The notes under the pieces: generated by a model | The model's input: only the letters and a program-made list of their open reading frames with translations | What the model was told of the DNA's origin: nothing | The model's database searches: none | In this document: positions 1-6,965 of the stretch, piece by piece | How the letters are laid out: every line of letters begins with the position of its first letter | How positions within the stretch are numbered: the first letter of the stretch is position 1 | Origin: Gammaproteobacteria bacterium | GTDB lineage: Bacteria; Pseudomonadota; Gammaproteobacteria; Steroidobacterales; Steroidobacteraceae | Length of the DNA: 62,137 bases | Assembly (NCBI GenBank): GCA_003164785.1 | Contig: PLUE01000039.1 | Location: forward strand, 1 to 62,137 | Direction: 5' to 3' | Position numbers and translations under genes: made by a program

Positions 1-1049
1 AACACTTGAGCGGAATGGGTGTAGCCGACGGCACCGCCGAGAGTCGAGCGATCTTCATGTTGATCTTCCTGATCGCCGTTCACCGGATCGACGAGGAAAT
101 GCGTGAAGTTATTGAACAACGACAAGGTGTTACTGAAGACGTAAGCACTTGCCGCCAGTTGTCCACCACCAAGGCTTGAGAAATATTCGCCCGACAGATT
201 GGCACGCTCGGCAGCACCTTGATCGGTGGGATCGAGTTCGCCAAACCGGCTAATGAGCCCTTCGGTGATGGCGCGCTCCGGTTGATCGGTCTGGTTGTTC
301 CAAAGGCCGTGATAAAAGGACCCGGTCAGGGAGTACCCGTCGTGGGTATCGCCTTCGCTATAGCGCAGCACCGCATTGATCTTGCGTTGATCGCCCGGCG
401 TCGTCCAGGGGCCATCGTAGTGCTGGAGTTCCAATGCACCCAGCAAGTTCCCGTCAGCCAACTGGGTTGATCCTGCCGTAAACAGCCGCTCGAAGCCCCA
501 CATGCCGCCCGTCAGGGACATCTGATCATCGATCGTGTCGAGGTAGCCGATGTGGATGGCGCCAACCGATGAGAAGTCCCCTTCGGAGGCGTAGTAAGTG
601 CCCTTGGTGTAGTGAATATTGGTCGCGAGTTCCGGAATCAGGAAGTTAAGATCCGTATACCCCTGGCCGTGCGCGTGGGTGGGCTCGTTGACCGGGATTT
701 CATCGACGAACGTGGCCAAATCGGTGCCGTGGTCCAAGTTATAGCCGCGCAGCAAGTATTGATTCGCCTTGCCCTCACCGCTATGCACCGTAACGACCAG
801 ACCCGGCACGGTCTCGAGCAGCTGCCCGGGCCGATACACGGGGGCCAGGGCGAGTTCATCGTTGACCACCACACCCTCGCTCGCGGTGGTGGCACTGCCA
901 ATCAATCGTAGGCGTTCGGCCGTTACGGTGATTGCCTGCAATTCGTTGGACGAAGCCGCTTCGCCGGCAGATGGCGCAGGGTCACCGGCCGCGAACGAAG
1001 CCACCAAGCACAGCATGATGGCACCGACGATGTACCTATTATATCGCAT
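1..1049 (-). CDS. TonB-dependent outer-membrane receptor, N-terminal part (runs off the window)
   Basis: Reading the minus strand from an ATG at 1049 gives about 349 residues with no stop before the window edge. A signal peptide (MRYNRYIVGAIMLCLVASFAAG) is followed by a TonB-box-like stretch (AITVTAERL) and a plug domain with the expected LLRGYNLDHGTD and PTHAHGQGYTDLNFLIPE segments, then the first strands of the beta-barrel. The protein would import a scarce ligand across the outer membrane using TonB energy; the ligand cannot be read. It diverges from the winged-helix regulator at 1257, which is the most likely controller. The barrel C-terminus is outside the window. Confidence 0.85.
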   Translation of the reverse strand, partial: MRYNRYIVGAIMLCLVASFAAGDPAPSAGEAASSNELQAITVTAERLRLIGSATTASEGVVVNDELALAPVYRPGQLLETVPGLVVTVHSGEGKANQYLLRGYNLDHGTDLATFVDEIPVNEPTHAHGQGYTDLNFLIPELATNIHYTKGTYYASEGDFSSVGAIHIGYLDTIDDQMSLTGGMWGFERLFTAGSTQLADGNLLGALELQHYDGPWTTPGDQRKINAVLRYSEGDTHDGYSLTGSFYHGLWNNQTDQPERAITEGLISRFGELDPTDQGAAERANLSGEYFSSLGGGQLAASAYVFSNTLSLFNNFTHFLVDPVNGDQEDQHEDRSTLGGAVGYTHSAQV

Positions 1050-1183
1050 ACCGCCATTGGCCCATGGTGATTCTTAGATATAGGGGGGCAACGCGGGTGC
1101 CGCCGGGATGAGACGGCGGCGCCCGACTTGGTTGGAGTATATTCGCAGGGACATCAGGTTTCAGGTAATTTACTGTTTTAGCT

Positions 1184-1198
1184 AACGTTATTAACGTT
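1184..1198. promoter_or_regulatory. 15-bp perfect palindrome, candidate operator
   Basis: AACGTTA-T-TAACGTT is a perfect inverted repeat (7-bp arms, 1-bp centre) in the AT-rich gap between the divergent TonB receptor and the winged-helix regulator. Its position suggests a shared operator, possibly for the adjacent regulator; that link is inference. Confidence 0.45.
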
Positions 1199-1256
1199 TA
1201 AATGCGTCCCATGTGTGCTGATCCTCCGCCCTTCATGCTCTCAGGTGCATTCGTTG

Positions 1257-2489
1257 ATGGACGCTAGCGAAGCGTTGCGCCAGCAGGCCGAACGAGTCCA
1301 AGCCAGTGGAGCGCTGGGCGAGTCGCGCTTGCGGCGCTTGTTCGACTATCTGGTCGAGAACTCTCTCGCAGGCCAATCCCCCAAAGAGATCGCAATTGCG
1401 ATCGATGTGTTCGGTAAGACGTCGGATTTCGATGCGGCCCAGGACGCCCTGGTGCGGGTCTACATACACAAGTTGCGCAAGGCGCTCGATGAGTTTTATA
1501 GCGCGCGCGATGAGCCTGGCGCCAGGTTGCACCTTCCACGGGGCGACTATCGCTTGCAGTTAAGCACGCCTCCCCCCGCACTGCCGGGACCGGAGAAAAC
1601 TAGGAATCGGCGCGTCGGCCTTTTGCGCGTGCTCGTCGTCTTGATAGCGGCGGTGATGGTGGGATTGCTCGGTTTCGCGTGGCATCGAACGCCTCCCTCG
1701 GAACTGGACCGGGTTCGCGCTAATCCGATTTGGGCCGAGATTCTGAAAGACGAGCGTCCTATCTTGATCGTCGTTGGCGATTACTACTTGATCGGCGAAA
1801 TCGACGATTCAATGAACGTCAACCGGCTGGTTCGCGAGTACTCGGTCAATTCAAAGAGCGATCTGGACCGCTATCTCGTCGAGCATCCTGATATGGCCGC
1901 TCGATACATGGACGTGGGCGTACGCTATTTGCCCATCTCAGCGGCGTTCGCACTGCGCGACGTGATGGTGTTGCTCGCCCCTCAGAATAAACGCATTAGC
2001 ATCGCCAAAATGTCGGACGTGGAACCCAGCAGCCTCAAATCTGCCGATATCATTTATATCGGCTATTTGAGCGGCATGGGGATGCTCCAAGACCTCGTTT
2101 TCACGGGCTCCCGCTTCGCGATCGGCGACTCCTACGACGAGGTTATCGATAATAAAACACGCCATTCGTATATCAGCCAGGTCGGCAGTAGGGCCATGGA
2201 CCCACCGCAAACTACCCGCGGGGAACAGTCCTATCACGACTACGGTTTGTTCGAGAAACTTCGAGGTCCCAGCGGGAACACCATTCTGGTCATTGCCGGC
2301 ACCCGTGACGAGGGGGTCAGTCAAACGGCAGACGCCTTTACCAGTGAGCAGAAGCTCAATGACTTGGAGCAAACCGACCTCGCTCTGCCCTTCGAAGCAC
2401 TCCTCGAAGTCAGCGCATTTAACGGCACCAATTTGAGCGGGAAAGTAGTTTTGCAGTCGAAACGCATTGGCGCTGTTCCAAAGAAATAG
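1257..2489 (+). CDS. Membrane-anchored winged-helix transcriptional regulator
   Basis: About 410 residues. The first ~105 residues form a winged-helix-like DNA-binding domain (L-x-x-L-F-D-Y-L-V-E, then VFGKTSDFDAAQDALVRVYIHKLRKAL and LHLPRGDYRL), a type seen in CadC/ToxR-like one-component regulators. One hydrophobic segment follows near residues 120-145 (LLRVLVVLIAAVMVGLLGF), leaving a ~265-residue C-terminal part outside the membrane that I do not recognise. The ORF is open from 1215, but the internal ATG at 1257 starts right at the conserved domain. It is divergent from the TonB receptor and probably senses a periplasmic cue for that transporter (inference from position). Confidence 0.7.
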   Translation: MDASEALRQQAERVQASGALGESRLRRLFDYLVENSLAGQSPKEIAIAIDVFGKTSDFDAAQDALVRVYIHKLRKALDEFYSARDEPGARLHLPRGDYRLQLSTPPPALPGPEKTRNRRVGLLRVLVVLIAAVMVGLLGFAWHRTPPSELDRVRANPIWAEILKDERPILIVVGDYYLIGEIDDSMNVNRLVREYSVNSKSDLDRYLVEHPDMAARYMDVGVRYLPISAAFALRDVMVLLAPQNKRISIAKMSDVEPSSLKSADIIYIGYLSGMGMLQDLVFTGSRFAIGDSYDEVIDNKTRHSYISQVGSRAMDPPQTTRGEQSYHDYGLFEKLRGPSGNTILVIAGTRDEGVSQTADAFTSEQKLNDLEQTDLALPFEALLEVSAFNGTNLSGKVVLQSKRIGAVPKK

Positions 2490-2895
2490 CCATTAAGACG
2501 GTTCGAACCTGCTTCCCGTGTGCCGCGCTTGGCCAGGTCATCAACTGATGACTGCGGTTCATCGTGCTAAGCCCGCGCGCTGCGAAGTGGTATTCGGAGC
2601 CGACGATGAGGTCCATCGAAGTGTGATCAAGCTACGCGATTCCGAGCGCCCGACGCCTACGTGGCTTCGCAGGGTACGCGTTTCTTTCGCTGCCGGAGTC
2701 TAGGCGGTCCGATGCCGCCCACGAGTTCCGGCCCGTCGGTAACGAAGGACGGCAGCCGGGCGGCGAGGGTTGGTTGAGTCGCAGCTCGGGTAGCTACGCC
2801 AATGTGCTTACATTCAGGCAGTAACTTCTATAGTCTTTGTGGCCTATCAAAACCGCAACCGAGGGTGGCGGCTCACCAGTTTTAGGAGATTACGC
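2490..2895. other. Intergenic, no gene recognised
   Basis: Roughly 400 bases between the winged-helix regulator and the nitroreductase. Short ORFs here lack family motifs and good ribosome-binding sites. A GGAG-type site just before 2896 belongs to the nitroreductase. Confidence 0.6.
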
Positions 2896-3501
2896 ATGGC
2901 CAACGCTCTTCCTTCCGCCTGCCTTGACCAGCTTTTTCGGACTGCGCGGACCCACAACGAATGGACCGATCGGCCTGTCGAAGAGGCGATCGTTCGCGAG
3001 CTTCATGAATTGCTGGAATGGGGGCCGACCTCCGCGAACTGCTGTCCCGCGCGTTTCATTTGGGTACGAAGCTATGAGGGCAAGCAAAAGCTTGCACCGA
3101 TGGCGACGCAGAACAACCGAGCGAAGATTCTCGCTGCGCCCTTGACGGTGATCATCGGCAACGATCTTGATTTTGCCGGCAAATTGCCGACGCTCCTGAG
3201 CTTCCTGCCGCCTGAACGAATAGCCTTTATGCAAAAATACCTAGCTGAGCCTACAGTTTCAGCGGCTACTGCAATGCGCAACGGCACTTTGCAAGGCGCG
3301 TACCTCATTATGGCAGCGCGCGCATTGGGTCTCGATTGCGGACCCATGTCAGGCTTCGACCACGCCAGCGTAGATCAAGGCTTTTTCGCGGGCACCCGGA
3401 TCCAGTCCAACTTCATTTGCTCGATCGGTTACGGAAAGAAGGAAGCGCTGTTTCCGCGCAATCCGCGCTTAGCCTTTGAGGAAACCAGTCAATTTGCCTG
3501 A
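2896..3501 (+). CDS. Nitroreductase-family NAD(P)H/FMN oxidoreductase, RutE/HadB-like
   Basis: 201 residues, close to the ~196 usual for RutE. The segments LFRTARTHNEWTDRPV, ELLEWGPTSANCCPARFIWV and LDCGPMSGFD are characteristic of RutE-type nitroreductases (malonic semialdehyde reductase in pyrimidine use, and related enoate/nitro reductases). The ORF is open upstream to 2839, but the ATG at 2896 has an AGGAGA site 8-9 bases ahead and starts at the family's usual N-terminus. No other rut genes are nearby, so the substrate is more likely an enone, semialdehyde or nitro compound tied to the neighbouring aromatic genes; that is inference. Confidence 0.88.
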   Translation: MANALPSACLDQLFRTARTHNEWTDRPVEEAIVRELHELLEWGPTSANCCPARFIWVRSYEGKQKLAPMATQNNRAKILAAPLTVIIGNDLDFAGKLPTLLSFLPPERIAFMQKYLAEPTVSAATAMRNGTLQGAYLIMAARALGLDCGPMSGFDHASVDQGFFAGTRIQSNFICSIGYGKKEALFPRNPRLAFEETSQFA

Positions 3502-3732
3502 GCGACAAAGCCTCGCCCCCCGCTTCAGGTGAGCATTATTGGCTCTTCTTTTCGTCTTGTTCGGTCCGTAGCCGACTATCGCTACGTCTGTCGCCAACGC
3601 TCAGGGGGTTGGTTGGCGTCAATCGTGCTCATCTATTCGTTCCAGTAAGGAGTTCTCCAAAGCGCCAGAGCACCCCGACTATCCCGCGTGACTCGTGGTG
3701 AACTCACACGCACCTTGTCTCCTCCCTTTTAG

Positions 3733-3753
3733 CCATAGCGCGTTCCGCTATGG
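3733..3753. terminator. Hairpin at the convergent 3' ends
   Basis: CCATAGCG-cgttc-CGCTATGG forms an 8-bp perfect stem with a 5-base loop. It overlaps the stop codon of the minus-strand dioxygenase and lies 230 bases after the plus-strand nitroreductase. There is no clear T-run on either side, so it is only a weak terminator candidate. Confidence 0.35.
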
Positions 3754-4680
3754 GTCGAGGAAATCTTGGGTGACGCTCGGACCCCATTGCGAGAGACTTT
3801 TCTCCGGGCTGAATTCCTTGCGTCCGACCTGATAGTGGTCATTCACCAAGTCGCCATCGGTCCAGTGTTCGATCTTATTGCCGAACGGGTCGCGCCAGTA
3901 ATCAAAGATCTGACTGCCTTCGACATGGCGGCCGATTCCCCAACTGTGCGTCCATCGATTTCGCGACACCAGAAAGGCATTGCCGCTCATGACATCGTCC
4001 AGATCGGTGACCTCGAAAGCGCAGTGCTCGAAGCCCGTGCGGCCGTTGCCGATCAGCGCCACGGTGTGATGATCGACGAATTCATCATCCAGCCCGCAAT
4101 GCAGAAAGGTGGCCATCACGTTGGTGGAAGGACCTACGTAGTATTCATCGGAAACGCGCATGCCGAGAACGTCCGTATAGAAGGACTTCATTGCCGCGAA
4201 GCGGCCGGTAAACAAGGCGACGTGGCCCAATCGCTGCACGAACGAAGGCGCGCTCTTCACGCGCACCGTCCCGTTGTAGCGGACGCGCGCATTCTTGGGG
4301 TTGAAGGCGAACGCCGCGCGCGATTCGAGCGGGCCAGGGTACTCCAAGCCATGGACGATCTCGATCCGAGTCCCGTCGGGGTCCGTTACCGTGACGACGT
4401 CGCCGCCACCGGGCTCGGTGCGCCGCTCGACCGGCGCACCGAGTTCCAGGGCTATCTTTTCCAAATCTGCCCGTGATCGGGCCTTGAGCCCAAAGCCGAT
4501 TTGTCCGGCCGGACCCCGTTCGGTGATGTGCGCCACGGGCATTCGTCCATATGCCCGCATGAACAACTTGTCTTCCGTGCTCGCCACCGGTTGAAGGCCG
4601 AAATCGGCCAGAAATTCCGCCATCAACTTCAAGTCAGGGGCCCTATAGCGCACCCAAGTGATGTCTTCGACTTTGATCAT
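3748..4680 (-). CDS. Two-domain extradiol ring-cleavage dioxygenase (VOC superfamily)
   Basis: 310 residues from the ATG at 4680, which has GGAG 8 bases upstream (that GGAG lies at the end of the preceding gene). Two VOC modules are visible, residues ~5-115 and ~148-275. In the second, His153 (RLGHVALF), His219 (GFEHCAFEV) and Glu271 (GNKIEHW) have the same spacing as the Fe(II) ligands of catechol 2,3-dioxygenases (153/214/265), so a metal site is predicted. The enzyme should open a catechol-type ring next to a hydroxyl. It is the second gene of an operon with the decarboxylase-like gene, separated from it by 5 bases, under the box A element at 5612-5645. Confidence 0.85.
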   Translation of the reverse strand: MIKVEDITWVRYRAPDLKLMAEFLADFGLQPVASTEDKLFMRAYGRMPVAHITERGPAGQIGFGLKARSRADLEKIALELGAPVERRTEPGGGDVVTVTDPDGTRIEIVHGLEYPGPLESRAAFAFNPKNARVRYNGTVRVKSAPSFVQRLGHVALFTGRFAAMKSFYTDVLGMRVSDEYYVGPSTNVMATFLHCGLDDEFVDHHTVALIGNGRTGFEHCAFEVTDLDDVMSGNAFLVSRNRWTHSWGIGRHVEGSQIFDYWRDPFGNKIEHWTDGDLVNDHYQVGRKEFSPEKSLSQWGPSVTQDFLDP

Positions 4681-4685
4681 TTGGA

Positions 4686-5564
4686 CTACTCCACGGTGCG
4701 CATGGTATTGGCCCAAACCCCCAAACCGGGGCCGGAGAATTCCACCATTTCCGCGCGCACATACTCGAGGATCTTCAAGTCATCGAGCGCGTTGACAATA
4801 TGAAACGAGGTCGGCAGCTGCTCGAAGGTCGCCCGATGCCATTTGACCGTTCCTTTTCCTTTCCATTTCTTGAAAGCGAAATCTCCAAGTTTGATGGGCG
4901 AAGGATCCGCGGTGGAGCCCGGCGGGGGATAGGAGGATGTCACACAGGCCGTGCCCCCCTCGCTACCGCCGATGCTGGTGCGCGGCATGTACTTGTAGAA
5001 CATCGCGGGGCCGCCGCTTCCCGGCAACGACTTGTCCCCCTCGACGGGTGACAGATCGTGTACCTCGATGTCCATGAATTTGTGTTCGAACCACTTCGCC
5101 GACCCCGCAGCCCTGCCGGCCTGATGAGAGATGTCCAGAGGGGAAATCTCCGCGAAGAGCTTCGGGAACCCGAGCTCCTCACGACCGGTCAAAATGGCGT
5201 CCGGTCGACCTTCCCACATCACGGGACAGAAATTGCCTTCAATCACCTGAGTCTTCCCGGTGTAAATCGCGGGAACGTCGACGATGACGATGCCGTAGCC
5301 CCTGCCGGCCAGCCAGTACAGATTGCGGAAGTCGGAGAAGGAAACCGATACCTCCGGTTCCCCCCGGAGTTGGAATCCGGGGGGCAGCAGCGCCTCCAAT
5401 GCGGCGCGGTCCGTCCGATACGTCACGGCGAACCAGGTACAACCCATGGTCCCGGTTTCCTCCAACGTCCATGGCGTGCCGTCGGCCTTTTGGCGGGGAC
5501 CCGGCGCGGGCCCGAAGACGGTTGGCATGCGGTAGCGCACGCCGGGTTTCATTGTTGCGGACAT
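4686..5564 (-). CDS. Acetoacetate decarboxylase (ADC) family protein
   Basis: 292 residues. The segment GREELGFPKLFAEI (residues 128-141) matches the ADC active-site region, with Lys135 as the candidate Schiff-base lysine and Glu129/Glu130 ahead of it. TFEQLPTSFHIVNAL and the N-terminal LLPPGF region also fit the family. Members decarboxylate beta-keto acids or act as related hydratases or aldolases. A GTG at 5570 is in frame, but ATG at 5564 has GGAG 5 bases upstream and is preferred. It is co-transcribed with the extradiol dioxygenase, so the natural substrate is probably a keto acid formed after ring cleavage (inference). Confidence 0.82.
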   Translation of the reverse strand: MSATMKPGVRYRMPTVFGPAPGPRQKADGTPWTLEETGTMGCTWFAVTYRTDRAALEALLPPGFQLRGEPEVSVSFSDFRNLYWLAGRGYGIVIVDVPAIYTGKTQVIEGNFCPVMWEGRPDAILTGREELGFPKLFAEISPLDISHQAGRAAGSAKWFEHKFMDIEVHDLSPVEGDKSLPGSGGPAMFYKYMPRTSIGGSEGGTACVTSSYPPPGSTADPSPIKLGDFAFKKWKGKGTVKWHRATFEQLPTSFHIVNALDDLKILEYVRAEMVEFSGPGLGVWANTMRTVE

Positions 5565-5611
5565 AATCACTCCACTATTTGGGTCATCGACGGACTTCTC
5601 AGAATCAATAG

Positions 5612-5645
5612 TATAATAATCGATTCTATATGTAACTATCGTTAA
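5612..5645 (-). promoter_or_regulatory. Box A operator/promoter, copy 1
   Basis: A 34-base block that matches 10120-10153 at 31 of 34 positions. Read on the minus strand it contains GATAGTTACATATAGAATCG followed by ATTATTATA. The hexamers TTACAT and TACTAT sit 16 bases apart and could be -35 and -10, with the GAATCGAT core in the spacer, a classic repressor position. It lies 48 bases upstream of the ADC-family start. It is also flanked by an inverted AGAATC (5601-5606) / GATTCT (5622-5627) pair. Confidence 0.65.
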
Positions 5646-6113
5646 CCGTCGTATTGCCTCCCGTCATGCTGTTCCACCAATCGGCGCGCGCGGTAGGCTC
5701 AATCGTGGGGATCGTGGCTCGGCGATGTGGCGCTCCGCCTACCGCCCATCTCGCGGACATCGCGTCGCGTAAGACGGCCGATCGGCCTCCAGAGAACTGC
5801 GCGCTGCGGTGAACCCAGGGCGCAGCCCGCGCTTCGAGACGCTCTGACGCCCGTTTTGGTCCGGGCGACGCTCGACATGATTAACCGAGGCGGCCCTTTT
5901 GGGCTGCTTGCGTTTTTCCACTTCACCCAAGACGTCGCCGGTTGCCGGGTTTGCGAACGACAAAAGAAGACCCCGTCGGGTTCAGGGGCCGGAAAACCGC
6001 CAGCTGTAACAACGGGAAGCGTCCAGCAAGTCGGACATGCGGGGCGGCGCAACGCTACTCCTTCTTGAAGAAATGTCTCTGAAGGCAGGCGCGAAGCATG
6101 CGAGGCACCGCAT
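5646..6113. other. Intergenic, possible gene debris
   Basis: About 470 bases between box A copy 1 and the end of the transhydroxylase small-subunit gene. The minus strand encodes a short stretch, FANPATGDVLGEV (near 5920-5960), that resembles the N-terminus of aldehyde dehydrogenases, but it breaks off at once. No intact gene, terminator or RNA was recognised. Confidence 0.4.
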
Positions 6114-6965
6114 TCACGGGTCGCCGAGGGCAATGGAGCCGAGGTAAACGCTGGCACGCGCAATCGTCACCGAGCGTTGAGCGACACCATGAACTCCGTG
6201 ATGCAAAAAAACGTCGTATGGACCGCTGTCGCCAGGCAGATTATCAAATTTGAAATCGCCGAATGCGTCGGTCGTCGAGCGAGCGATGACGGCATCACCA
6301 CGCTGCAACTCGACGGTGGCTCCTTCGATGCACTCATCGATGCCGCCGATCACGGCTGTAGCGCTACCGCCTATGAAACAATGGTCATATCGATCCATCC
6401 CCCGATAGTAGACCCGCGGTTTGGTCGCCAACTCGGGATTACGCGTGCGCAAATTCTCCTTCGCGGCGCGTTCGGCCATGGCTGCATCGGTCACCTTCGT
6501 GACCTCAAACACCTTCGTCGGACAGACGCTCTCGCAGCGTGGTGCGGCCCAACCGCTATCGAGCAAATGCGCATCGAAAAACCAATTTTGCGGCAACTCT
6601 TCGGTCTCGTTCCACACGATAGCGCCGTACGGACAGGCCGCGACGAGATCTCGTCGTCCCTTTGCCCTCACTGGATCGATGATGACTATCCCATCGTCGC
6701 GCTTTGAAATCGCACCGGAAGAATCTCCCTTCATGCAGGGCGGTTCGTCACAGTGATTGCACATCACGGGTAAGTAAGCCGTATCCACCATCGGCATGGA
6801 ACCACGGACTTTCCTCAGGATCTGAATAACAGCTGCTCCGTGGGCGGCGTGCGGCGCCGTATAGCCCGGAAATGCGTTTCCGACCAGCTCATCTTTCGTT
6901 GCCATGACGCAGTTGTTGCAATTCTGGCACAAAGGAACATCCACAATGAGATTCCACTTGTCCAT
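6114..6965 (-). CDS. Transhydroxylase-type iron-sulfur small subunit with C-terminal transthyretin-like domain
   Basis: 283 residues, no signal peptide, so cytoplasmic. Residues 1-150 hold ferredoxin-like cysteine clusters (CQNCNNC at 13-19, CNHCDEPPC, ACPYGAI, PRCESVCPTKV) for several [4Fe-4S] centres. The last ~75 residues (CIEGATVELQRGDAV, TDAFGDFKFDNLP) form a carboxypeptidase-regulatory/transthyretin-like module. This combination and length match the small subunit of pyrogallol-phloroglucinol transhydroxylase and of resorcinol and dihydroxybenzoate hydroxylases. The ATG at 6965 directly abuts the stop of the large-subunit gene, so the two are translated together. Confidence 0.88.
   Translation of the reverse strand: MDKWNLIVDVPLCQNCNNCVMATKDELVGNAFPGYTAPHAAHGAAVIQILRKVRGSMPMVDTAYLPVMCNHCDEPPCMKGDSSGAISKRDDGIVIIDPVRAKGRRDLVAACPYGAIVWNETEELPQNWFFDAHLLDSGWAAPRCESVCPTKVFEVTKVTDAAMAERAAKENLRTRNPELATKPRVYYRGMDRYDHCFIGGSATAVIGGIDECIEGATVELQRGDAVIARSTTDAFGDFKFDNLPGDSGPYDVFLHHGVHGVAQRSVTIARASVYLGSIALGDP

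Noticed and set aside
2518..2703. Short plus-strand ORF after the winged-helix regulator
   Set aside because: No ribosome-binding site, no signal or membrane segment, no family features.
5739..5963. Short minus-strand piece with NPATGDVLGEV, resembling an aldehyde dehydrogenase N-terminus
   Set aside because: Only about 13 residues fit and the rest diverges at once; too short to call a pseudogene.
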